Below are positions 19,301 through 28,282 of a DNA stretch of 64,000 bases, piece after piece (position 1 is the stretch's first letter; every line of letters starts with the position of its first letter). The position numbers and the translations under genes are program-made. The DNA lies in the NCBI GenBank assembly GCA_963715785.1, contig OY970276.1:744001-808000 (forward strand), in the 5' to 3' direction. The notes below the pieces were generated by a model. That model was not told the origin of the DNA, searched no databases, and was given only the letters and a program-made list of their open reading frames with translations. The DNA is from LD21 sp963715785 (lineage in GTDB: Bacteria; Bacteroidota; Bacteroidia; Bacteroidales; VadinHA17).

Positions 19301-20164
19301 ATGAAAAAACTCCTTTCACTCTTTTTTATTCTCGCTATGACGTCAATTCTGATGGCACAGACGGGAAAAGTTATGGATGATCTCACTGTTCCAAGTAAAA
19401 TACTGAAAATGGACAGGAAATATGCAGTGTATCTTCCACCTGATTACGGAACTTCACAAAGAAGTTACCCGGTCCTTTATCTTCTGCACGGAGCTGGTGA
19501 TGATCAGACCGGATGGGTTCAGTTCGGTGAAATTCTGACAATTGCCGATGCTGCGATAAAATCGGGAAGTGCAACAGCCATGATCATCGTTATGCCTGAT
19601 GCCAATACCGGTAAACGAGGATATGTGAATGATGTAAAAGGGGAATGGCGGTATGAGGATTTTTTCTTCCAGGAATTTATGCCATTTATCGAGAAGGAGT
19701 ACCGGATCAAGGCTGACAAACGTTACAGGGCAATAGCCGGACTGTCAATGGGTGGCGAAGGAACGTTCATCTATGCTCTGCATCATCCGGAATTGTTTTC
19801 CGCAGCATGTCCCTTAAGTGCAGCAACGGGACCGAAAAATATTGAAGAATTGAAGAATTACAGACTCTGGCAGGGAGTTGAAGGCATTACTGATGCTCAG
19901 AAAGAAGCATATTTCAAGCAGTACAGTGTGCTTAACCTGATTCAGAATATGCCTGATGATCAGAAAAAAGCTGTGAGATGGTATATCGATTGCGGCGACG
20001 ACGATTTTCTTTACGAGGGCAATTGCCTGGTACATATTGCTATGCGTCAGAAAGAAATCCCTCATGAATTCAGGATCCGCGATGGTGCTCATAACTGGAC
20101 ATACTGGAGAGCCTCATTGCCGAATGTACTGGAATTTGTTTCCATGGGATTCCACCAGTTTTAA
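19301..20164 (+). CDS. Secreted alpha/beta-hydrolase esterase (esterase D/Fes-like)
   Basis: About 287 residues starting at MKKLLSLFF, which gives a clean signal peptide ending at MAQ; ATGs at 19241 and 19295 would only add a poor extension. It is an esterase-D/feruloyl-esterase-like hydrolase: oxyanion region YPVLYLLHGAGDDQTGW, nucleophile motif GLSMGGEG, acid CGDDDFLYEGN, and final His in GAHNWTYWR. Homologues release acyl groups from polysaccharides or other esters in the periplasm. The hairpin at 20166-20190 follows directly after the stop. Confidence 0.88.
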   Translation: MKKLLSLFFILAMTSILMAQTGKVMDDLTVPSKILKMDRKYAVYLPPDYGTSQRSYPVLYLLHGAGDDQTGWVQFGEILTIADAAIKSGSATAMIIVMPDANTGKRGYVNDVKGEWRYEDFFFQEFMPFIEKEYRIKADKRYRAIAGLSMGGEGTFIYALHHPELFSAACPLSAATGPKNIEELKNYRLWQGVEGITDAQKEAYFKQYSVLNLIQNMPDDQKKAVRWYIDCGDDDFLYEGNCLVHIAMRQKEIPHEFRIRDGAHNWTYWRASLPNVLEFVSMGFHQF

Positions 20165-20165
20165 C

Positions 20166-20190
20166 AGAGACGCCCAACACGGGCGCCTCT
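20166..20190. terminator. Bidirectional terminator between convergent genes
   Basis: Ten-base GC-rich arms (20166-20175 with 20181-20190, one mismatch) between the esterase stop at 20164 and the phospholipase-D pseudogene end at 20201, with an AT-rich tract on the right. Confidence 0.55.
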
Positions 20191-20200
20191 ATTATATTAA

Positions 20201-21412
20201 TTACGGGTAATTCGGTTTTGATCTTTTTGCTGCAAGGGCAAACATAAGTCTCATCATGAACCTGATCATCTGATATGAGAACCAGTCGGTAAGCTGAAAC
20301 AGCCATGTTTTGCGCCTGATATACTCCGCAAAGGTTACCTGCCTGCAATCTTTCTCAATTATCTGCCGGAGGAGATTTTCGAACATTTCTGCAAAAGGCT
20401 CATCCAGTATATCGGCATTCATCTCAACACTCCCGTAATCACTCAGGTGATTCATATTATAACTTCCTATAGTGCTCCATTTGCCATCGACAGTGGCCAC
20501 CTTGGCATGCAGGTTTGATGGCAGATATTCATAAATAGTAATATTATTGCGAAGGATAAAGTCGTATAGAAAATTTGTTGCTCTTTTAAAAACAGGGGCG
20601 TCCGATTCTGCCGAGAGAACTATTACTATATCGACGCCTCTCCGGCTGGCATTGCGCAGAAGCCTGCGTTCATTTCTGCCGGGCAGAAAATAACTTGCAA
20701 AAATAATCATCCTCTCCTGGGCATGTTTCAGTGCAGAACGGTAGCTCTTTAAGATCTCAATCTTGTTTCTGTACCAGTTATTCTGAAGGACCTTTACTCT
20801 TATATTCTCCTGATAGCGAGCGGGAAAATGCACGGTTTCCGCAGATCTTTCCTTTTTCGGGATAAATGCCCTGTTCCAGAGCTTCTTCACGATGAAAAGA
20901 ACATGAGCGCATTCCGGTCCCCTGATAAGAATGGCAAAATCGAGCCATTCCCTGAAATTCTTTTTACCATGATAACGGTCGGCAATATTCATCCCCCCGA
21001 TCAGTGCAGTATCGCCATCGGCGAGCAGTACCTTATGATGAAGCCGCAGACTGAGCTGGAAGCCATTTGTAATAATTGGGGAGAAAATAACCGGAATAGG
21101 ATCCCGGCATCCTCAACCATTTTGATCAGCTCCTTTGAGAAACTGTTTCCGCCGTAGGCATCGAGAAGAAAATAGACTCTGACACCTCTTTCTGACGCCC
21201 TTATAAGAGCATTAACAATACCGTCTTCCAGTTTCATCATCATCAACAATATAGGTCTGAAAATGAATATAATATTTCGCATTATCAATAACCTTCTCAC
21301 AGGTATCAAAAAAGTTATTGCCGCTGCGGAGCAGCTCGATGGAATGACCGCTTCTGTAATCGTGTCGTGAGGGAATTTGCATGTTAACAGCCGGAGTACT
21401 TATATCTGACAC
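20201..21412 (-). pseudogene. Frameshifted cardiolipin synthase / phospholipase-D protein
   Basis: Three reading-frame pieces join into one PLD-superfamily protein. Residues from 21412 down give HSIELLRSGNNFFDTCEK and YIHFQTYIVDDDETG, then the frame changes near 21240 and continues as IVNALIRASERGVRVYFLLD. A second change near 21060-21095 opens the first HxK motif (LRLHHKVLLADGDTALIGGM). The last 263 residues (20201-20992) are open and hold the second motif NLHAKVATVDGKWSTIGSYN. An intact product would make cardiolipin from phosphatidylglycerol or cleave phosphodiesters. It is either a decaying gene or has two sequence errors; the next gene has two more. Confidence 0.8.
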
Positions 21413-21610
21413 AAATATAGAACATTATGAGTAGGAAAGCTAAACCCTTTTTCTGCAGCATGGAACATTTTTATTAAGGGTTATCTGAATAAACACTCTG
21501 TCTTAAAATTTAAAACTATCAGTTACAGTCAGCTATGAACAGACACAAAAAAAAAGATATTCACCTAATTTATTATTAATTTTAGACCCGTTATTCAATG
21601 TTTACAAACT

Positions 21611-22479
21611 ATGAACAGACGAAAAATGTTAGGACAATTAGCAGGTGCGGCAGTTATAACTACAGCCAGCCCTTTAAACAGTGCCTTCGCTGCGACCGGC
21701 GATGCAGGTCCCGGCTCTTAAAGGAAATATCCATCATTCTGTAAGCCAGTGGTGCTATAGTGATATTCCGCTTGACGACTTTGCAAAAGCATGTAAGGAG
21801 ATGGGTATGGAATCAATCGAACTTCTGGGAGAAAAGGATTGGGCTACGGTTAAAAATGCCGGACTGAAATGCGCTGTCGGCTATGCCACTGACTGGGGTA
21901 TTCCCAAAGGATTTAACCGGATTGAAAACCATGAAAAGCTGATTGCCGATTATGAGAAGATGATACCAAAAGCAGCTGAAGCAGGTGTCCCTAACCTTAT
22001 ATGTTTTTCCGGCAATCGTGAAGGACAGGATGATAACGAAGGCTTGATCACATGCGCCAAAGGTCTGAGACAAGCTGATGCCAGCAGCCGGGAAATACGG
22101 GGTTACAATAATCATGGAGCTGCTCAACAGCTACGGTCATAAGGATTATCAGTGCGACAGGACATCGTGGGGATCAGCACTTTGCGAAATGGTTGGTTCA
22201 GAAAGATTTAAGCTGCTTTACGACATTTACCATATGCAGATAATGGAAGGAAACATTATCGACACAATTACCAGATACAGCCCTTATATAGGGCATATTC
22301 ATACAGGTGGTGTGCCGGGAAGAAATGAAATTGATGAAACACAGGAGCTGAATTATCCGGCCATTATGCGAGCCCTTCTAAAGACAGGATATAAAGGATT
22401 TGTAGGGCAGGAATTTGTCCCTTCCCAAAAGGATAAGCTCCAATCACTGCGCAAGTGCATTCAGATTTGTGACGTATAG
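21611..22479 (+). pseudogene. Frameshifted Tat-exported hydroxypyruvate-isomerase-like gene
   Basis: The ATG at 21611 opens a Tat signal (MNRRKMLGQLAGAAVITTAS) that hits a stop at 21719. The family sequence continues in another frame (KGNIHHSVSQWCYSDIPLDD) to about 22072, where one extra base again shifts the frame, and ends as GKYGVTIIMELLNSYGHKDY through KLLYDIYHMQIMEGN and HIHTGGVPGRNEI to 22479. The joined protein is a hydroxypyruvate-isomerase-like TIM barrel of normal length, related to the partial gene at 1-444. Its stop lies one base before the mpl start, so the two were one operon. Confidence 0.82.
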
Positions 22480-22480
22480 T

Positions 22481-23827
22481 ATGAGAGTACATTTCATTGC
22501 CATTGGCGGTGCAGTAATGCATAATCTGGCTATTGCTCTTCATAATAAAGGGTATATCGTATCAGGTTCGGATGATGAGATCTTTGAACCTTCCGCAGGC
22601 AGGCTGCAGAAATATGGCTTGCTGCCCGAAAGCCCGGGTTGGAATCCCGGAAGGATTACCAAAGAGATCGATACTGTTATCCTGGGCATGCATGCCAAAG
22701 CGGACAATCCGGAGCTTCTTAAAGCGCGTGAGATGAAATTAAAGATAATGTCCTTTCCGGAATATCTTTATGACCAGACAAAAAATAAGAGACGGATAGT
22801 CATTGCAGGCAGCCATGGCAAGACGACGACCACTGCAATGATAATGCATGTTCTGAGGAGCGCTGGCATAAAATTCGATTACATGGTTGGCTCTCAGATC
22901 GATGGCTTTGAGACAATGGTAGGATTATCTGATGAAGCCGGTATAGCAGTCTTTGAAGGAGATGAATACCTTACCTCTGCTCTCGACAAAAGACCAAAAT
23001 TTCATCTGTATATGCCTGATATTGCTGTTCTTAATGGAATAGCATGGGATCATATGAATGTATTTCCAACTTTTGAAAATTATCTTGAACAGTTCAGGAT
23101 CTTTACCGGGAAGATCACCCGCGGCGGTTCACTGATCTATTTTGAGGGTGATGAAGAGGTAAAAAAAATTGCCCTTGCCTCGCCTGATAATATAAGGAAG
23201 ATCCCTTATAACATCCATGGATATTTTCAAAACAAAACAGGATTCTACGCGGCAACACATAACCGGACCGTACCTTTAAAGTTTTTCGGCGAACATAATA
23301 TGCAAAATCTTTCTGCAGCACGGGAGGCGTGCCTTGCCGCGGGGGTTGGAGAAGATAAATTCTATGAAGCTATTTCCGCCTTTGAAGGCACTTCAAGGAG
23401 GCTGCAGAAACTGAAAGAAAATGCAAAAGGCCTTATTTATATCGATTTTGCGCATTCTCCCTCAAAGGTAAAAGCAACCGTAGACGCAATTGCTGCGAGA
23501 TATCCGGGCAGAGAAATCATTGCCTGTCTTGAGCTTCATACATATTCAAGCCTCAGCAGTGAATTCCTTCCGCTATATAATGGAACGCTGGCAAATGCCA
23601 GCCAGGCTTTTATTTATTTTAATCCGCATGCCATAGAGCTAAAGAAACTGAAGCATCTGTCATTGGATGACGTTCAAAAAGCTTTTGGCGGAGAGAATAT
23701 ACGGGTATATAATAACTCAGGTGATATGTTCAGGCATATAAAATCGATGGACACCAGATGCCCTGTTTACCTGTTAATGAGCTCAGGAGATTTTGACGGA
23801 TTTGAAATAAACAGTCTCACGGAATAA
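22481..23827 (+). CDS. mpl: UDP-MurNAc:tripeptide ligase (Mpl), murein recycling
   Basis: About 448 residues starting at MRVHFIAIGG; the ATG follows the preceding stop by one base, and a longer upstream start at 22415 would overlap the isomerase. It is a Mur-ligase: N-terminal Rossmann-like nucleotide domain, ATP loop GSHGKTTTT at about 110-117, central EGDEYLTSALDKRPKFHLY segment and C-terminal domain (IDFAHSPSKVKATVDAIAAR). The short N-terminus and EGDEY match Mpl rather than MurC. It joins the recycled peptide L-Ala-D-Glu-meso-DAP to UDP-MurNAc in the cytoplasm. Confidence 0.9.
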   Translation: MRVHFIAIGGAVMHNLAIALHNKGYIVSGSDDEIFEPSAGRLQKYGLLPESPGWNPGRITKEIDTVILGMHAKADNPELLKAREMKLKIMSFPEYLYDQTKNKRRIVIAGSHGKTTTTAMIMHVLRSAGIKFDYMVGSQIDGFETMVGLSDEAGIAVFEGDEYLTSALDKRPKFHLYMPDIAVLNGIAWDHMNVFPTFENYLEQFRIFTGKITRGGSLIYFEGDEEVKKIALASPDNIRKIPYNIHGYFQNKTGFYAATHNRTVPLKFFGEHNMQNLSAAREACLAAGVGEDKFYEAISAFEGTSRRLQKLKENAKGLIYIDFAHSPSKVKATVDAIAARYPGREIIACLELHTYSSLSSEFLPLYNGTLANASQAFIYFNPHAIELKKLKHLSLDDVQKAFGGENIRVYNNSGDMFRHIKSMDTRCPVYLLMSSGDFDGFEINSLTE

Positions 23828-23922
23828 AGGAGCCGGTTCAATCAGATATTTTTAGGCCGAAATATTTTGCAGATCAAAAAAAACATCCTTTCTTTGCATC
23901 CGCATTTTAAAGTTCTTTACAG

Positions 23923-23994
23923 GGTCCATTCGTCTAGTGGCTAGGACGTCAGGTTTTCATCCTGGTAACAGGGGTTCGATTCCCCTATGGACTA
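23923..23994 (+). tRNA. tRNA-Glu (anticodon UUC)
   Basis: The 72-nt cloverleaf is complete: acceptor GGTCCAT with ATGGACT (one G-U), T-arm AGGGGTTCGATTCCCCT, anticodon loop TTTTCAT with TTC. No encoded CCA. Its last 12 bases belong to the attL repeat of the genomic island, so the island entered at the tRNA 3' end and kept the gene intact. Confidence 0.97.
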
Positions 23995-23995
23995 C
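23983..23995. repeat. attL core of the genomic island
   Basis: CCCTATGGACTAC, the 3' end of tRNA-Glu plus one base, recurs exactly at 47040-47052. A duplicated tRNA 3' end is the usual core site of tyrosine integrases. Confidence 0.88.
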
Positions 23996-24010
23996 TTGAA
24001 ACTAATAAAC

Positions 24011-24044
24011 AAGGGTGTATATCAATAGATTACACCCTTTTTTT
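24011..24044 (+). terminator. Rho-independent terminator after tRNA-Glu
   Basis: Nine-base arms (24011-24019 with 24031-24039) followed by a T run. It lies just inside attL, so the island supplies the terminator that now ends the tRNA-Glu transcript. Confidence 0.8.
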
Positions 24045-24381
24045 ATGTAGTAGTAGAAAATGTAGTAGAATTTATTAGAAATCTATGACTCCAATATGAA
24101 TTCATGTTAATTATGATATCTGATTGGACATAAATTGAATAATATAAGTTCAGTTTAATATTCAATCTATATCATACCCTCCCCTCCCCTGAGGTTTCCC
24201 AGGGGACTCCTCAGGGACTTCGTCCGGGTTCCCCGTCTTATAGTACTGATTATCAATGTGTTATATTATGGGTACAATAATTTGATTGAAAATTTTCCAG
24301 ATTTTTGAAGATTTTTGGACATAGTCAAAAGTGATTGAAAATTTTTTGGCAATTTTCTGAAATATAGGAGAACTGTGTATT
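24045..24381. other. Noncoding left arm of the island
   Basis: No gene seen. GTAGTAGAA occurs at 24050-24058 and 24062-24070 and again in the right arm, suggesting integrase arm sites. A C/G-rich block at 24181-24236 stands out in AT-rich DNA; 24187-24194 and 24209-24216 can form an eight-base stem. TGATTGAAAATTTT occurs twice at about 24282 and 24331. Confidence 0.5.
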
Positions 24382-25773
24382 TCAGAAATATCTCTTAATA
24401 TCGTACCCCACATATCTTAATTTGGTTCCATACTCCTCATTGATTTTCTGTACGACCCTGTAAGTTGTTAAACTACCACAGAAAGGATCACATACGATAG
24501 GACTATAATTTGGACTATCTTCGAATGGGAAAACACATGTTGGTAACAAATTTAAGTAAACCACCATTTCAGGGAATTGAGCAGGGTGTTCGACAATATT
24601 TTTAACCTTCTGATTTGATACAGCCGTTTGAATAATATCAAAATCAAAATAATCTTGTAGAATTTTTCCCTTGTCACTTGGTATATATGGAGAAATGGAT
24701 TTTATTTCAACATCCTTGGATGATCTATGTCTCGGAGGGTGAGATGGTTTTGTTTTATCAGATAGTTTTGTGTACACAGGTACATAATGATAATCCAAAC
24801 TCTTAACCAAATGAAAAATCATTTCATAACTTGTAGATAATCTGTTCTTTACCGAAGACGGGAGAGGATTAACTTTTTTCCACACTATTGCATTTCGAAG
24901 GATAAATCCGTACTTTTCTTGAAGTTTGATGCAAACCCTATGAGGAATATTTTGAAGACTCCCATTTACATAAGTGTCTCCTAAATTCAAATAAAATGAA
25001 CCTGTTCTTTTGAGTACTCTATGTGTGTCTCCAAGGTGTTTTACCAAATTATCAATGTACTGTTCAGAAGACTCTTCTTGACCCATAATATCATCATTTG
25101 AGTACCTTCTAAGAGAGTAATAGCTCGGACTTGTGAATATACAGTCAATTGAATCATCTGAAACTTCAGACATGTTATCACTTGATTTTTGGTAAAATCT
25201 AAATTCATCTCCATTTATTACTTCATTACTCTCGTCGGACTTATGATTTCTTGATTGTTCTTCCTTTTGAGACCGTTGTACCATTAAATAAGACTGATTG
25301 ACAGACAAAACTCCCTTGTCAATGAGTTCAATCATTTCTGGTTTGTGCTTCCTTACAAATAATATCCTTGCTAGGTTTCCATCACTGACTTGGATATCAT
25401 TTCCAACTTTTTCCCGGATTCCTTTAACATCTCCTTTTGATCCTTTGTTCTCCTGATAATATCTTCTGAGATGGTCATATTCACTTAGAATTTCTTTTAC
25501 TGATTTGACTCTCTGTTTGTTGAAGTGAATCAACAATAATATATCATCTCCATTTTTGACTGTAATTCTATTCACCTCAACCTTTTTCCAACCCAATCGT
25601 TTGATTGCTTCGAATCTCCTATTCCCTGAAACCACCTGATTGTGTTGGTCGACAGTCAACGGTTGTAATAACCCGACTCTTTTGATACTCTCAATCAATT
25701 CATCAATCGATGAAAGATTATAGATCTCCCGGTTTATTGGATGATGTTTAAGAGTATCGACCGAAACTTTCAT
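24382..25773 (-). CDS. ParB-like domain fused to DNA methyltransferase
   Basis: A 463-residue fusion. The N-terminus (about 1-150) is ParB/Srx-like: QPLTVDQHNQVVSGNRRFEA followed by a helical segment. The C-terminal half (about 185-463) is an amino-methyltransferase: target-base motif IV TSPSYY at 214-219 (usual form TSPPYW), the GSFYLNLGDTYVNG region and an AdoMet motif I written DPFCGS near 435. The order IV before I is that of beta-class enzymes (N4-cytosine or N6-adenine). It probably methylates DNA at specific sites. No partner nuclease is adjacent, so it may act alone, as in many phages and islands. Start chosen at the first ATG of the ParB domain. Confidence 0.85.
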   Translation of the reverse strand: MKVSVDTLKHHPINREIYNLSSIDELIESIKRVGLLQPLTVDQHNQVVSGNRRFEAIKRLGWKKVEVNRITVKNGDDILLLIHFNKQRVKSVKEILSEYDHLRRYYQENKGSKGDVKGIREKVGNDIQVSDGNLARILFVRKHKPEMIELIDKGVLSVNQSYLMVQRSQKEEQSRNHKSDESNEVINGDEFRFYQKSSDNMSEVSDDSIDCIFTSPSYYSLRRYSNDDIMGQEESSEQYIDNLVKHLGDTHRVLKRTGSFYLNLGDTYVNGSLQNIPHRVCIKLQEKYGFILRNAIVWKKVNPLPSSVKNRLSTSYEMIFHLVKSLDYHYVPVYTKLSDKTKPSHPPRHRSSKDVEIKSISPYIPSDKGKILQDYFDFDIIQTAVSNQKVKNIVEHPAQFPEMVVYLNLLPTCVFPFEDSPNYSPIVCDPFCGSLTTYRVVQKINEEYGTKLRYVGYDIKRYF

Positions 25774-25899
25774 TGAACGTTATTTCGGTTTAAAAATAGC
25801 AGAAAAGTTCGACTAAAGCAAATCCAAATGTTTTAATTGAATTTGAGTTTAAAATTATTTATAATTGGATGATTAATTAAAGTAAGGACTAGTCTCCAC

Positions 25900-27600
25900 T
25901 TAACTGTATTTGAACTCTTTCCCCTTATTATCAATAAAGAATATTTCTTTATTCAACTTAACCTCTATAACACCCATGTTCAAATAATGACAAACAAACC
26001 AATCATATTTCACTGAAATAACTTCATTTCCTTCTTTACTGAATATGCCCCACTTGTCTTTTAACATGACTTTTATAAAGTCATGATCGAAGAACAATTT
26101 ATCATAAAATGGTTTGATAACAAATTTCCCTGTTTTGTTAATGACTCCAATTTTTTTATCTAATACAATAGTTGCCAATTCTCCATTGATTCCACCATAG
26201 AAACAAATACGATCGTCATATTTTGGAGGTACAACTTCCTTCCACTCACTGTCAACTAATCCCCATTTGTTATTTAATTTAATCGAATACAATCCCATTT
26301 CTTTATTGTTGTTGGCAATCTCTTCGTATTTAGGTTGAATAACAAATTTACCCTCATTGTCAATTAATCCAGTCTTATCATTTATTCTGACTTCAATTAA
26401 TCCAAAAGATTCATTTTCTTTTATCTCATCATATTTAGGAGAAATTAACTCTTTGCCAGTTCTGTCAATGAGTCCCCATAAATTACCTATTCTAACTCTC
26501 AATAGTTCATAACTAAGTGTTTCTATCTCATCGTACTTTAATGGAATAATTAGTTTTCCTCTTTCTCTTATGAATCCCCATTTGTTATTGGATGTAACCG
26601 GAATTAGTTCACCAAATTCCTCCCCTATATCGTCATATATTGGAGGTGTAACTAATCTTCCCTTCTCATCAAGAAATCCCCATTTTCCATTTAATTTAAC
26701 CGAAGAATAGTCACTAAATATGTACAATTCATCATATACTATTGGAATTTTCGCTATCCCTTCCATATCTATCTTCCCAAATTTTCCATCAAGTTCCACC
26801 TTTAAATTATATCCTATTGAATCATAGATTATTGGTACAATCACCTTCCCATTTAAGTCAAGAAATCCCCATTTGTAATTAGAAGAGACCTTAATTTCTT
26901 TATTTCCAATCTCTAATTCAGGATATTCTATTGGAATCACTTCTTTACCGTTTTTATCAATAACACCCCAACAGTCAGAATGATAAGAATATCCAACTTT
27001 TGCTAATCCTTGATGAAAATCTTCGAACATGTCAAAATTTGGTGAAATTATCTCGTTACCATCTCTATCAAGATATCCCCATTCTCTTTCCCCATTGTCA
27101 TTACAACGTTTAAATCCGAGTAATCCTTCAGAAAATCTTTCACCTAAATCATCAAAATTAAAAGGAATTATAACCTTCCCTTTCAAGTCAATTATTCCCC
27201 ATTTACCAAGATATTTAACTTTCAAAAATCCCTCATTTGAATTAAAATAAGAGAATTGGTCATATATTGGAGGAGTAATCTCTTTAAATGTCTCATCAAT
27301 ACTTCCACATTTACCATTTAAATATACAGGGACAGTTCCATTGTAGATTTCACCTATAAAATCGTAAATAGGAGGAAGGATTGTAGCTCCATTTTTATAA
27401 AGTATTCCAAAAAAACTGTCGACTTTAACTTTTAAAAATTCAATGTTGTTTAATTTGTAATAATTATAATCTATTTCATCAAATTGGGGTTGAACTACAA
27501 TTCTACCTCCTTTACTAATGAATCCCCACTTTCCATTTAAATTAATTCTTATTGTTCCTTTATCACGGAACTCAATTTTATCGTATATGGGTGGAAACAC
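25900..27600 (-). CDS. WG-repeat protein, downstream part of a split gene
   Basis: 566 residues made almost entirely of WG repeats of roughly 40 residues (KWGFI...G..VIPP.YD pattern, for example KWGFISKGGRIVVQPQFDEI). The only possible start here is a GTG at 27600. The same frame continues upstream without interruption to 27658, encoding VKLNGKWGFIDFDG, and then meets TAA at 27655-27657, beyond which the repeats continue in the same frame to 28056. So this is most likely the larger part of one protein cut by a nonsense codon. WG repeats are thought to be beta-rich binding modules; function unknown. Confidence 0.75.
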   Translation of the reverse strand: MFPPIYDKIEFRDKGTIRINLNGKWGFISKGGRIVVQPQFDEIDYNYYKLNNIEFLKVKVDSFFGILYKNGATILPPIYDFIGEIYNGTVPVYLNGKCGSIDETFKEITPPIYDQFSYFNSNEGFLKVKYLGKWGIIDLKGKVIIPFNFDDLGERFSEGLLGFKRCNDNGEREWGYLDRDGNEIISPNFDMFEDFHQGLAKVGYSYHSDCWGVIDKNGKEVIPIEYPELEIGNKEIKVSSNYKWGFLDLNGKVIVPIIYDSIGYNLKVELDGKFGKIDMEGIAKIPIVYDELYIFSDYSSVKLNGKWGFLDEKGRLVTPPIYDDIGEEFGELIPVTSNNKWGFIRERGKLIIPLKYDEIETLSYELLRVRIGNLWGLIDRTGKELISPKYDEIKENESFGLIEVRINDKTGLIDNEGKFVIQPKYEEIANNNKEMGLYSIKLNNKWGLVDSEWKEVVPPKYDDRICFYGGINGELATIVLDKKIGVINKTGKFVIKPFYDKLFFDHDFIKVMLKDKWGIFSKEGNEVISVKYDWFVCHYLNMGVIEVKLNKEIFFIDNKGKEFKYS

Positions 27601-27654
27601 AAATATCCCATCGAAATCAATAAATCCCCACTTCCCATTTAATTTGACCGCATA

Positions 27655-28056
27655 TTATTCTTCTTGAAAATCATAAATTTCTTCATATATCGGTTGAATA
27701 ACAAATCCCCCCGAACTATCGACAATACCTTTTTTTCTACTAGATAATACAATTGTTCTTTCTTTAGATGTATACCATATTCTATCATATATAGGAGAAA
27801 ACACCTCATTACCAGATAAATCGACTATTCCTTCCTTTTGGTTTAAGTATACCTTATAACTAATAGATTTATTCTCAGAACTCCTGGGGAAACGTAATTC
27901 TCCCATCTGCTCTTTTACGTAATCACTTTCAGTTACTGAATCATATTCTTTCTCTTGATTCAGGGGTTTTAAAGTAAAAGAGTCCACAAAAACATACTTA
28001 CCATTCCTTTTTAAAAATGGAACACCCCTAACCTGTCTTTTTTCAGTATCTACCAT
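27655..28056 (-). CDS. WG-repeat protein, upstream part of a split gene
   Basis: 133 residues that begin with a non-repeat N-terminus (MVDTEKRQVRGVPFLKRNGK) and enter WG-like repeats (GIVDLSGNEVFSPIYDRIWY, GIVDSSGGFVIQPIYEEIYD). The stop TAA at 27655 falls inside a repeat, and the same frame resumes directly with a further repeat. This piece holds the only good start codon for the whole repeat protein, which would span 25900-28056. No signal peptide is evident. Confidence 0.7.
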   Translation of the reverse strand: MVDTEKRQVRGVPFLKRNGKYVFVDSFTLKPLNQEKEYDSVTESDYVKEQMGELRFPRSSENKSISYKVYLNQKEGIVDLSGNEVFSPIYDRIWYTSKERTIVLSSRKKGIVDSSGGFVIQPIYEEIYDFQEE

Positions 28057-28184
28057 CGTGCTAATTTATATTGATTTCACAATTGGAATGTAAATATACC
28101 GAATCTAAACCCAGAATGGGAATGTGAGAATATATTTCTATCAACCATTCACTTTTTCGAAATTTAACTGTATTTATTGATAAC

Positions 28185-28248
28185 AAACCCTGAGTAGAAA
28201 ACAATCCCTTCCGTTCGTAAGTGTGTCGGGAGGGATTGACTCAGGTTT
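28185..28248. repeat. Long imperfect hairpin in divergent intergenic region
   Basis: Two nested inverted repeats: AAACCCTGAGT at 28185-28195 with ACTCAGGTTT at 28239-28248, and AATCCCTTCCG at 28203-28213 with CGGGAGGGATT at 28227-28237. The apex contains TTCGTAAGTGTGT. It lies between the WG gene and the winged-helix gene at 28283. Possible operator, origin of replication or transfer origin; not decided by sequence. Confidence 0.6.
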
Positions 28249-28282
28249 ATAAATACACATTTACGAAAACACACTTATAACA

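Noticed and set aside
27655..27657. Stop-codon read-through or recoding in the WG gene
   Set aside because: No recoding signal or conserved context seen; a nonsense mutation or sequence error is simpler.
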